Below, in pieces: positions 49,193 to 57,880 of a DNA stretch of 64,000 nucleotides. The notes below the pieces were generated by a model. It was not told the origin of the DNA. It ran no database searches and saw nothing but the letters and a program-made list of their open reading frames with translations. Each line of letters opens with the position of its first letter. Positions within the stretch are counted from its first letter, which is position 1. The stretch covers positions 1 through 64,000 of the forward strand of contig CAJODY010000002.1 of assembly GCA_905233285.1 (NCBI GenBank). The letters are read 5' to 3'. A program made the position numbers and the translations under genes. The DNA is from an uncultured Bacteroidaceae bacterium. Lineage in GTDB: Bacteria > Bacteroidota > Bacteroidia > Bacteroidales > Bacteroidaceae.

Positions 49193-50605
49193 ATGGGTTT
49201 AACCAAGGATGAACTTCTGCTGTTAGTCAGAAAAGGTGCAAGAAGTATGTCGTGGCAAGAGAAGCTGCGACTTACTTTTTTGTTGAGTCTGCCTGCTATT
49301 ATGGCGCAGATTTCAACTGTTGCCATGCAGATAATCGACGTGGCAATGCTCGGACGCCTTGGTACCCAACAGGCTGCATCCGTAGGCATCGTATCTACTA
49401 CCATCTGGTTGCTTGGCGGACTGTGTACTGCCTTCGCCAGCGGATTCTCTGTTCAGGTAGCCCACCGGGTAGGTGCCGACGACCTACAGGGAGCACGAAA
49501 CATAGTGCGACAAGGAATGACCGCCGGACTGCTTTTCGGACTTCTGCTTACGTTCGTCGGACTCTCCATTGCCCCACACCTACCTCTGTGGTTGGGAGCC
49601 GATGAGGCTATCCGTCATGATGCTTCGGAATATCTCAGCGTCGTAGCCTTGGCTCTTCCTGTACTACTCCTGAATACGCTTGCAGCCGGATGTCTGCGCT
49701 GTTCGGGAAACATCAAGGTACCCAGTATGCTGAATGCCCTGATGTGTGTACTTGACGTGCTCTTCAATTATTGCTTTATATTCATCCTCGACATGGGAAC
49801 ACTTGGTGCGGCGCTCGGTACGTTTGCTGCTTTCATCGTTTCCATGATATTGATGACCTGCTACCTCGTAGGCTATGACCAGCGTCTGCGTTTTTCACTC
49901 GACAAGTCGGCTACGAGTTTCCGTCCAACAGCCGAGGCACTCCGTAACGCTTTCGTCATAGGTTCGCCGATAGGATTGGAAAGGGGAGTGATGTGCGGAG
50001 CACAGATAGCCGTAACCAGCATCATCGCTCCGATGGGACCTGTATCCATTGCTGCCAATACGTTTGCTATAGAAATCGAAGGACTATGTTATATGCCCGG
50101 TTATGGTATTGCCGAGGCTACTACCACACTCGTCGGACAGAGTGCCGGAGCACGACGTAAGGACCTTATGCGCAGTTTTGCATGGATGGCTATGGGGATG
50201 GGAATGTCTGTAATGGCGCTGATGGCTGTACTGATGGCTGTGTTCGCTCCCGAGATGATGAGCCTGGTTACTCATGACAGGGAAGTCATCACCTTGGGTA
50301 CTGATGTGCTGCGTATCGGAGCATGGGCAGAACCGATGTTTGCAGCCAGCATCGTGGCATATGGAGCCTTCGTCGGTTCGGGACGCACGCTCATTCCGAG
50401 TCTGCTCAATCTTGGCAGCATCTGGATTGTCCGCCTCTCGCTGGCTTTTACACTCGCTCCACTCATGGGACTCCGAGGAGTATGGGTAGCAATGTGTATC
50501 GAATTGTGTTGGCGTGGAGCAGTACTCACTCTGCGTCTCTTCGGTCGCAGCTGGAGTCAGGAAAGTATTGACGAAGTTAAAGAAGAAGTAAAAATAAAAG
50601 TATGA
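49193..50605 (+). CDS. MATE family multidrug efflux transporter
   Basis: 12-TM pattern; LPAIMAQISTVAMQIIDVAMLGRLGTQQAASVGIVSTTIWLL. Confidence 0.9.
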   Translation: MGLTKDELLLLVRKGARSMSWQEKLRLTFLLSLPAIMAQISTVAMQIIDVAMLGRLGTQQAASVGIVSTTIWLLGGLCTAFASGFSVQVAHRVGADDLQGARNIVRQGMTAGLLFGLLLTFVGLSIAPHLPLWLGADEAIRHDASEYLSVVALALPVLLLNTLAAGCLRCSGNIKVPSMLNALMCVLDVLFNYCFIFILDMGTLGAALGTFAAFIVSMILMTCYLVGYDQRLRFSLDKSATSFRPTAEALRNAFVIGSPIGLERGVMCGAQIAVTSIIAPMGPVSIAANTFAIEIEGLCYMPGYGIAEATTTLVGQSAGARRKDLMRSFAWMAMGMGMSVMALMAVLMAVFAPEMMSLVTHDREVITLGTDVLRIGAWAEPMFAASIVAYGAFVGSGRTLIPSLLNLGSIWIVRLSLAFTLAPLMGLRGVWVAMCIELCWRGAVLTLRLFGRSWSQESIDEVKEEVKIKV

Positions 50606-51456
50606 TGGAACTGATAAAGAAGAAAGAATTTGGCGGCGAACGCCCCTTGTATGCTTCTCACAATCTTCGACTCGAAGATGTGACAATCCATGTGGGTGAG
50701 TCATCGATAAAAGAAAGTAGTAATATAGAAGCAGAGAGATGCACGTTTGAAGGGAAGTACGTATTCTGGGAAACGGACGGATTCTCAGTCAATAACTGCT
50801 ATTTTGCCGAGAGTGCACGCAGTAGCATGTGGTACTCGCGCAACTGCCGAATGCGTAACTGTCGTGTAGATGCTCCGAAGCTCTTCCGCCGAATGGACGG
50901 AATTGACGTGGAAGATACTGACTTTCCCAACGGAGAACAATACCTGTGGGACTGCCGCAATATACGCATGAAGAACGTGAAGATTGAAAACTGCGATTAC
51001 GCCTTCATGCACTCCGAAAATATCCGTCTTGAGAATTATCGTCAGGAGGGAAACTACGCATTCCAGTATGCCAGAAACGTAGAGATACATAATGCCGTCA
51101 TCAATTCCAAGGACTCGTTCTGGGAGTCGGAGAACGTGACCATCTACGATTCTGAAATCAATGGCGAATACCTCGCGTGGTACGGCAAAAACATACGACT
51201 GGTTCGCTGTCATCTTACAGGCGAACAACTCCTTTGCTATGTCGATGGACTAATACTCGAGGACTGCACCTTCGGCAGCGATGCCAACCTGTTGTTCGAA
51301 TATTCTACAGTCAACGGAAATATCAAGGGACATGTACACAGCATAAAGAACCCGACGAGTGGTACGATAAGGGTAGGAGGTTCAGTCGGTGAACTCATTT
51401 GGGATGAGAATCAGAAGGCTCCTGCCAATGCTAAAGTAATAATCGAGAAGAAATGA
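50602..51456 (+). CDS. DUF3737 family protein (beta-helix-like)
   Basis: KKEFGGERPLYASHNLRLEDVTIHVGESSIKESSNIEAERCTFEGKYVFWE... Confidence 0.88.
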   Translation: MMELIKKKEFGGERPLYASHNLRLEDVTIHVGESSIKESSNIEAERCTFEGKYVFWETDGFSVNNCYFAESARSSMWYSRNCRMRNCRVDAPKLFRRMDGIDVEDTDFPNGEQYLWDCRNIRMKNVKIENCDYAFMHSENIRLENYRQEGNYAFQYARNVEIHNAVINSKDSFWESENVTIYDSEINGEYLAWYGKNIRLVRCHLTGEQLLCYVDGLILEDCTFGSDANLLFEYSTVNGNIKGHVHSIKNPTSGTIRVGGSVGELIWDENQKAPANAKVIIEKK

Positions 51457-52628
51457 AATACGACTTTGATTTGCAGATTGATAGACGTGGTACCAACTGC
51501 GTGAAATGGGACGAGTTCGACGACTCCGATGTTATCCCTCTTTGGGTAGCTGACATGGATTTTGAGACTGCTCCCTGCATCATGGAGACAGTGAGAAAGA
51601 GAACGGAACACGGCTGTTTCGGTTATACCCACGTACCCGAGTCGTTCTATCAGGCAACCATCGACTGGTTCCGTCGTCGTCACGGATGGACTATTAACCG
51701 TAGTTCGTTCATCTACACCAGCGGAGTGGTTCCGGCTCTGTCGGCTATCGTCAAGGCATTAACCAGTCCGGGTGATAAGGTGCTCATTCAGACTCCCGTC
51801 TATAATTGTTTCTTCTCCAGTATCAGGAACAACGGATGCATAGTTGTCGAGAACGAACTCCTGCAGGGCGATACCGTTTCCATAGACTGGGAACAGTTTG
51901 AGAGCCAATGTGCTGACCCTGCCGTGAAAGTGTTCATCCTCTGCAATCCTCACAACCCTGTAGGCAGGGTATGGACACGCGATGAACTACTCCACATGGG
52001 CAATATATGCATGAAACACGGGGTGTTTGTAGTGAGTGATGAGATACACTGCGAATTCGTCTATTCCAAGACTGCTCCATATACACCTTTTGCATCGCTG
52101 AGCGATGAATTTGCCCAGCATTCCGTAGTATGTGTGTCGCCAAGTAAAGCTTTCAACATAGCCGGACTGCAGATAGCCAATATCATAGCTCCTGACGATG
52201 AGGTGCGTCAGCGCATTGACCGCGCCATCAATCAGAACGAAGTGTGTGATGTAAATCCCTTCGGAGTCATTGCCCTGCAGGCAGCATACAGCAAGGAAGG
52301 GGAGGAGTGGCTCGATCAGCTCTGCGGATACATCCACGAGAACTACCTTATGGCTCGTCAGATGCTTAATGAGCATCTGCCACAACTCCGAATCAATCCG
52401 CTCGAAGGCACCTATCTCATGTGGGTAGATATCCGTAGTCTGGGAATGACCTCAAAACAGGTGAGCGACATGCTCTTCCGTAAAGCAAAAGTGTATGTTA
52501 ACCCAGGCTCTATGTACGGCGAAAAGGCTGGCGAAGGTTACATCAGAATCAATCTGGCAACTCGTCGCAGCCTTTTACGTGAAGGGATAAATCGCATCAT
52601 TAATGCGATTAGCTACAAAGGTCTTTAA
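51453..52628 (+). CDS. MalY/PatB-family pyridoxal phosphate-dependent C-S lyase/aminotransferase
   Basis: YDFDLQIDRRGTNCVKWDEF...VIPLWVADMDFETAPCIMETV; CNPHNPVGRVWTRDEL; SPSKAFNIAGLQIANI. Confidence 0.9.
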   Translation: MKYDFDLQIDRRGTNCVKWDEFDDSDVIPLWVADMDFETAPCIMETVRKRTEHGCFGYTHVPESFYQATIDWFRRRHGWTINRSSFIYTSGVVPALSAIVKALTSPGDKVLIQTPVYNCFFSSIRNNGCIVVENELLQGDTVSIDWEQFESQCADPAVKVFILCNPHNPVGRVWTRDELLHMGNICMKHGVFVVSDEIHCEFVYSKTAPYTPFASLSDEFAQHSVVCVSPSKAFNIAGLQIANIIAPDDEVRQRIDRAINQNEVCDVNPFGVIALQAAYSKEGEEWLDQLCGYIHENYLMARQMLNEHLPQLRINPLEGTYLMWVDIRSLGMTSKQVSDMLFRKAKVYVNPGSMYGEKAGEGYIRINLATRRSLLREGINRIINAISYKGL

Positions 52629-52631
52629 TCC

Positions 52632-52976
52632 TTAAACCTTATTATTTTTATCTGGGAAAATGACGGCAGGCTTCCATTTCTTAGCCTCCTCAAAATCCAT
52701 CGTGGCATAAGCCATGATGATTATGACGTCGCCAATCTGCACCTTACGTGCCGAGGCACCGTTCAGACAGATGCATCCACTGCCGCGCTCACCCTTGATG
52801 ACATACGTATCAAGTCGTTCGCCGTTATTATTATTGGCAATGTGCACCCTTTCTCCCTCAATAATATTTGCAGCGTCCATCAAATCCTCGTCGATGGTGA
52901 TGCTACCCATATAGTTCAGGTTCGCTTCCGTCACTGTGGCACAGTGAATTTTCGATTTCAGTACCTCTACCAGCAT
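52632..52976 (-). CDS. panD: Aspartate 1-decarboxylase
   Basis: [57 protein letters not shown]. Confidence 0.97.
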   Translation of the reverse strand: MLVEVLKSKIHCATVTEANLNYMGSITIDEDLMDAANIIEGERVHIANNNNGERLDTYVIKGERGSGCICLNGASARKVQIGDVIIIMAYATMDFEEAKKWKPAVIFPDKNNKV

Positions 52977-52977
52977 A

Positions 52978-53826
52978 TTATTTGTAGTTTATATTATCAA
53001 TCAGTCGTATAGGGGTCTTTCCGCAGAATACCGTGATGCATCCCTGCACATGCTCCGCATCCTTCCAGTCCTTGATGCTTGCCAGAGTCGCTGCATCTAC
53101 TATTTCGTAATACTGCACCTCCAGTCCCTTTACAGCGTTAATCTCGTCGATAGTCCACTGCTTCGTTTCCTCTACTGTGTGGTTCTTGGCATAATTCACA
53201 CTTGCTTTCAGAGCCTTATAGATATTCGGTGCAATCTGACGTTCGTCGGCAGCCAGCAACGTATTTCGGCTCGACAGAGCCAGTCCGTCGTTTTCCCTCA
53301 CGATAGGACACGGACTGATATTCAGTCCAGGGAAATGTTCCGCAGCCATAGCCCTTATCACAGCAATCTGCTGGAAGTCCTTCTCGCCGAAATAAGCATG
53401 AGTAGGCTGTGTGAACTCAAACAGCTTGCTCACAATCTGGCACACTCCATTGAAATGTCCCGGACGGAACGCACCTTCCATAACCGTATCGGTAGGAGGA
53501 TAGCTGAATGTGCGCGTATCGGGTTCCGGATAAACCTCCTCAGCTGTAGGTGCGAACATAATCGTAGCACCGAGCGACGAGAGCAAATCCCTGTCAGCCT
53601 CGAAAGTACGTGGATAATTAGCCAAGTCATTCTTATCGTTAAACTGAGTCGGATTCACAAACACGCTGACGATTGTCACGTCGTTCTCCTTTACCGAGCG
53701 CTCTACCAACGATGCATGTCCACGATGCAGAGCACCCATCGTAGGTACCAGTCCTATTGTCTTTCCAGCACTTTTCAGTGACTGGACTTTTACTTTCAAA
53801 TCTGCTATTTTGTTTATTACTTCCAT
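52978..53826 (-). CDS. panC: Pantothenate synthetase
   Basis: [50 protein letters not shown]. Confidence 0.97.
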   Translation of the reverse strand: MEVINKIADLKVKVQSLKSAGKTIGLVPTMGALHRGHASLVERSVKENDVTIVSVFVNPTQFNDKNDLANYPRTFEADRDLLSSLGATIMFAPTAEEVYPEPDTRTFSYPPTDTVMEGAFRPGHFNGVCQIVSKLFEFTQPTHAYFGEKDFQQIAVIRAMAAEHFPGLNISPCPIVRENDGLALSSRNTLLAADERQIAPNIYKALKASVNYAKNHTVEETKQWTIDEINAVKGLEVQYYEIVDAATLASIKDWKDAEHVQGCITVFCGKTPIRLIDNINYK

Positions 53827-53913
53827 GTTTGTGCGTAATAATTAAACATTCAGCCTTAGCTGAAATCGGGTGCGAAGGTACGACAAACCGAGCGAACTAC
53901 CAAACAAACCCGT

Positions 53914-55344
53914 TTATTTCTTTTCTATCTTGTTGACTATCAAAATAAGTGCGCTTCCAAGTATGCCGGCAGAGAGTGAACCGAGCAATACTGCAATCTT
54001 TCCACTGGAGCGGAGTGTCTCGGTAGTTGCCGGTTCCAAGTCGCCGAACGAAAGAGTATCGACAAAAATTGACATTGTAAATCCGATGCCACCCAGACAA
54101 GCAACGGCAAACAGCATCTTCCATGATGCTTTCTCGGGCATTGCGCCGATTTTCGATTTTATTGCTACCCAACTGGCAAGTGTGATACCGAGAGGTTTTC
54201 CGAGGAGGAGTCCGAAGTATATTCCCATACCAACGAAACCTGCACCGGCGATGTCTGGCAGAGCTTGGAAGATGTTGAAGAAACTGATGTCGGGAACTTC
54301 AACACCGGCATTGGCAAGTGCAAAGACTGGCATTACGAAGAAGTTGACAAACGATGCCAGAGCATGCTCCAGTCGGTAACTCATGCCAATGGTGTCGTTT
54401 GTAATACAACTCAGACGGCGCAGACAATGGCGTTGAAGTCCGTTAGGGAATTTCTCGTCGTCGATAGAGTCGAAGGTATCAAGACGGTATATGTATTTCC
54501 TTACGTTACGTTTCAGGAATGCTTTGCTGAAGCGCGCATCCATCGGGATGAGGAATGCCATTACTACGCCCGACATGGTTGCATGAATGCCGGAGTAGTA
54601 GAACAGGAACCAGATGGCGATGGCAGGAGCCCAGTAGTAGGACAGACGTTTTTCTCCCAGTTTGTTCATGGCAATAACTATGGCAATCAATACCAGTGCT
54701 ACGAGCAGAAGTTGTCCGTCGATTTCACCTCCATAAAAGAGTGCTACGACGAGTATGGCTCCGAGGTCGTCTGCAATGGCAAGTGCCGTAAGGAATATCT
54801 TCAGCGATACGGGTACTCGGTTGCCGAGTATTGACATGATACCTATGGCAAAGGCGATGTCGGTAGCCGTCGGGATTCCCCATCCTCCGACAGTTGTGGT
54901 GCCTGCATTGAAAGCTGTGAATATCAGGGCAGGGAAGAGCATACCTCCTGCGGCAGCAATGACCGGCAGTATGGCTTTCTTAACGCTCGACAGTTCACCG
55001 AAGAGTATCTCACGCTTTATCTCAAGTCCGACGGTGAAGAAGAAAATCACCATCAGGATGTCGTTGATGAATTTCTCAAGTGTCATATCCTTCGGGAAAG
55101 TCCAGTCGATGGGTCTTATGCCCGTAGTGGGTTCGATAGGACTCTTTATCGATATTGACAGGTCGGTTTCGAGTATGGCATGATAGGCTTCTTTAGTAAA
55201 AGGCAGGTTGGCTAGCAGCATAGCTATGACCACACATACCAGCAGTGTCACACCGCCAGCCCATGGCTGTTTCATGAAGTTCATGCGCGACTGGTGCATG
55301 ATGTGCAGATTCTTGTTCCAAGAGTAAGTGGGAATGAGTTTCAT
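53914..55344 (-). CDS. nhaA: Na+/H+ antiporter NhaA
   Basis: WGIPTATDIAFAIGIMSILGNRVPVSLKIFLTALAIADDLGAILVVALFY; FALANAGVEV. Confidence 0.97.
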   Translation of the reverse strand: MKLIPTYSWNKNLHIMHQSRMNFMKQPWAGGVTLLVCVVIAMLLANLPFTKEAYHAILETDLSISIKSPIEPTTGIRPIDWTFPKDMTLEKFINDILMVIFFFTVGLEIKREILFGELSSVKKAILPVIAAAGGMLFPALIFTAFNAGTTTVGGWGIPTATDIAFAIGIMSILGNRVPVSLKIFLTALAIADDLGAILVVALFYGGEIDGQLLLVALVLIAIVIAMNKLGEKRLSYYWAPAIAIWFLFYYSGIHATMSGVVMAFLIPMDARFSKAFLKRNVRKYIYRLDTFDSIDDEKFPNGLQRHCLRRLSCITNDTIGMSYRLEHALASFVNFFVMPVFALANAGVEVPDISFFNIFQALPDIAGAGFVGMGIYFGLLLGKPLGITLASWVAIKSKIGAMPEKASWKMLFAVACLGGIGFTMSIFVDTLSFGDLEPATTETLRSSGKIAVLLGSLSAGILGSALILIVNKIEKK

Positions 55345-55346
55345 AT

Positions 55347-56249
55347 TTATTTGTTCTTTAAGCTTTTCTTATATTCTTTGGGCGTTATACCAGCCACTCG
55401 TTTGAAGAAACGGTTGAAACTGATAAGGTTCTGAAACTGCAATTCCTCAACAATTTCTGCCGATGACATATGCTGTACGCTCATCAATGTCTTAGCGTGA
55501 TGCACCACATATTCACCAATCCATTGCGATGCATTCTTCTGACTGTAGGTCATAGATACTGACGACAGGTATTTGGGAGTGACATTCAGCAGATTGGCAT
55601 AGAAGTTTACGGAGCGTTCCTCGCTGGCATGCTTATTCAGAGCATCAAGGAATTTCTGGAACAAGGTGTACTGTCTCGAGGTCTTGTTCACTTGTGCGCT
55701 CTCGGTCTTTCTGTTTTCAAACAGTTGTATGTTGTTTATAAGTAGTGCATTCAGATAACTTCTCACCACAATCATCTTGTATTCATAGTCAGCTCGCACG
55801 CATTCTTTCTTCAGTTCGGTGTACATGAGCTGATAAATCGACATCTGCTCCTCAGTGCAGTTGTTGACAACGAAGTATTTCTCGTGAAGAGTCCGGTCGA
55901 AGTTGATATATATATCTTCGAATGTTTTCTGCAGAATGTCGGGATAGATAATAAACATTATGAAACGGCAATCGTCAGAGGCACTTTTGAACAAACCTTC
56001 CGAATTCGGTAGGGTGGTAAGCACCTGACCTCCGTTAACTTCTACTTCCGTTCCGTTTATCAGTGCTTTCAGCTTTCCTTGCATCACAAAGCAGATTACC
56101 ATTTGTTCTATTATCACTGGCTCATACGTATTGAGAGCCGACAATGGATTGATGCTGCCGTAGTTGTTGAGTAAGACCAGTTCTCCGGGAATCACACCTG
56201 TCGATTCGCTCGGTTCGCGTGAAAGTAAGTCTATATTGGGTATTGGCAT
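55347..56249 (-). CDS. AraC-family transcriptional regulator
   Basis: C-terminal HTH: LLNVTPKYLSSVSMTYSQKNASQWIGEYVVHHAKTLM...FQNLISFNRFFKRVAGITPKEYKKS. Confidence 0.88.
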   Translation of the reverse strand: MPIPNIDLLSREPSESTGVIPGELVLLNNYGSINPLSALNTYEPVIIEQMVICFVMQGKLKALINGTEVEVNGGQVLTTLPNSEGLFKSASDDCRFIMFIIYPDILQKTFEDIYINFDRTLHEKYFVVNNCTEEQMSIYQLMYTELKKECVRADYEYKMIVVRSYLNALLINNIQLFENRKTESAQVNKTSRQYTLFQKFLDALNKHASEERSVNFYANLLNVTPKYLSSVSMTYSQKNASQWIGEYVVHHAKTLMSVQHMSSAEIVEELQFQNLISFNRFFKRVAGITPKEYKKSLKNK

Positions 56250-56250
56250 G

Positions 56251-57150
56251 CTAGATTATGTTTTTTCGGTTGTGCTTAGACTGATATTCAAAAGGGGACT
56301 CTCCCGTTACTCGCTTGAAAAACCTGCCAAAGAAACTCTGGTTGGGAAAGTTATAGTGGTCGCTGATTTTCTTTATGTTTGTATTGTTTGAGTACAGTGC
56401 CTGCTTTATTCTGCTTGCTACGTAATTGTCAATCACAGACGAAGCAGTTTCGCCGGTATAGTGAATGACTATCGCAGACAGGTATTTAGGTGATATGCCA
56501 GTCTTTTCGGCATAGAACTGTACTGAACGTTCTTTCTTGTAATACAGACTCAACTGATTCAGAAATTTCTCAAAGAAAGACCATCCTTTAGCGTTGTCCC
56601 CATGATAAATCATGGTTTCCGGCTTTGCGTACGAATACAGATGGGCAATGAAAGCTGTGGTAAAAGCTCTTAGTGCCATCTCCTTCATATTGTAATTGTT
56701 ACGGTCTTGTTCGATGCGCAGCAGATGATAGTCGTCAAGTAGGATTCCTGCCTGATATTTTTCTATGTGGAAATGGTGAGCTGTGTAGTATCTGACACCC
56801 ACACTGGCTCCTATCATGCTATGCTCATATATGTCCTCGATAATTTCATTCTTCACGACTATGCAGAACATTATGCATCTCGATTCCAGAAACTCGTAAC
56901 TGACATACGGAGTCAGCACCAACACTTCGTTGGATTTCACTTCTAGCAGCTTATTGTTCACCGCCATGTGCAGTGTGCCATACAAAACCACAATCATGCA
57001 CGAGTGGTCTGAATCATATATTTCAGAATACGTTGATACCTGCGGTTCGGTTTTCACATCCAGATTGTCCAGAATTGCATATCTGTCTTGAAACGACCTG
57101 AAACGCAATCCTGCAACTTCCGATTCGGTTAGCAATATGTCTTTCTTCAT
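56251..57150 (-). CDS. AraC-family transcriptional regulator (tandem paralogue)
   Basis: C-terminal HTH: KTGISPKYLSAIVIHYTGETASSVIDNYVASRIKQAL...NFPNQSFFGRFFKRVTGESPFEYQ. Confidence 0.88.
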   Translation of the reverse strand: MKKDILLTESEVAGLRFRSFQDRYAILDNLDVKTEPQVSTYSEIYDSDHSCMIVVLYGTLHMAVNNKLLEVKSNEVLVLTPYVSYEFLESRCIMFCIVVKNEIIEDIYEHSMIGASVGVRYYTAHHFHIEKYQAGILLDDYHLLRIEQDRNNYNMKEMALRAFTTAFIAHLYSYAKPETMIYHGDNAKGWSFFEKFLNQLSLYYKKERSVQFYAEKTGISPKYLSAIVIHYTGETASSVIDNYVASRIKQALYSNNTNIKKISDHYNFPNQSFFGRFFKRVTGESPFEYQSKHNRKNII

Positions 57151-57686
57151 GGTTCGGATATAGAGTCAGAAGCAGCGCGGAATATCAGTGTCGTCGCACC
57201 GATAGTTATGATGTCTCCGTCCGATAAAACTACTCTGTCTCTGTCTTTTAGAATTTCGTTCATATGAAACGTGCCGGTATCGCTTGGTGCATCGCGCAGC
57301 ACACACTGCAGCTTTCCGGCCTTCGTTCTTTTTACTGTTATGCAGCAATGGTAAGTGTCGATACTAGGGTCACGTGTCTCTATGGGTTTGTTTATATTTG
57401 TTCCCTGTACATATCTGCCAAACTCATTTTCGCCCAAGTCCAGGGGAATCACCTGTTTATATGTAAACACATTCTCCACTACGGTCACACTGCCAAAGTC
57501 TTTCTTGTAGGCATTCTCGTCGAGAGTCTTTTCCTCGTGCTTCTCCGACATCTTTGACTTGCCGATTCTGATGCCGAACTCCTTATTGCAGTGACTGCAC
57601 ACAAATACAAGCGACTGTCCGTCGCTGTATCTCGTCTCGTCAAATACAATGTAGTTGTCGCATTTCGGACACTTGACTCTCTTCAT
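57147..57686 (-). CDS. FHA domain protein with N-terminal zinc ribbon
   Basis: CPKCDNYIVFDE...CSHCNKEFGI; FHA-like NEFGRYVQGTNINKPIETRDPSIDTYHCCITV...DRVVLSDGDIITIGATTLIF; 4-bp overlap with downstream AraC gene. Confidence 0.82.
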   Translation of the reverse strand: MKRVKCPKCDNYIVFDETRYSDGQSLVFVCSHCNKEFGIRIGKSKMSEKHEEKTLDENAYKKDFGSVTVVENVFTYKQVIPLDLGENEFGRYVQGTNINKPIETRDPSIDTYHCCITVKRTKAGKLQCVLRDAPSDTGTFHMNEILKDRDRVVLSDGDIITIGATTLIFRAASDSISEP

Positions 57687-57838
57687 TTTTTTATCTACCT
57701 TTGCTTACTAGCCTGCAAAGGTACAAACCCAAACAGTAAAAACAAAAAAAATCGAAGTGAAAAATGAAAAAAAATAAGACATATTATTCACTTTTTAAAT
57801 AATTGAAAAATCAGAATGGGAAATTACGAATAAATTAC

Positions 57839-57846
57839 TACCTTTG
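57839..57846 (+). promoter_or_regulatory. Bacteroidetes -7 promoter element TACCTTTG (pheT)
   Basis: TAnnTTTG match 34 bp before ATG 57881. Confidence 0.5.
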
Positions 57847-57880
57847 CACTCGTTTTACACATAACTAATTTTAGTAGGAC

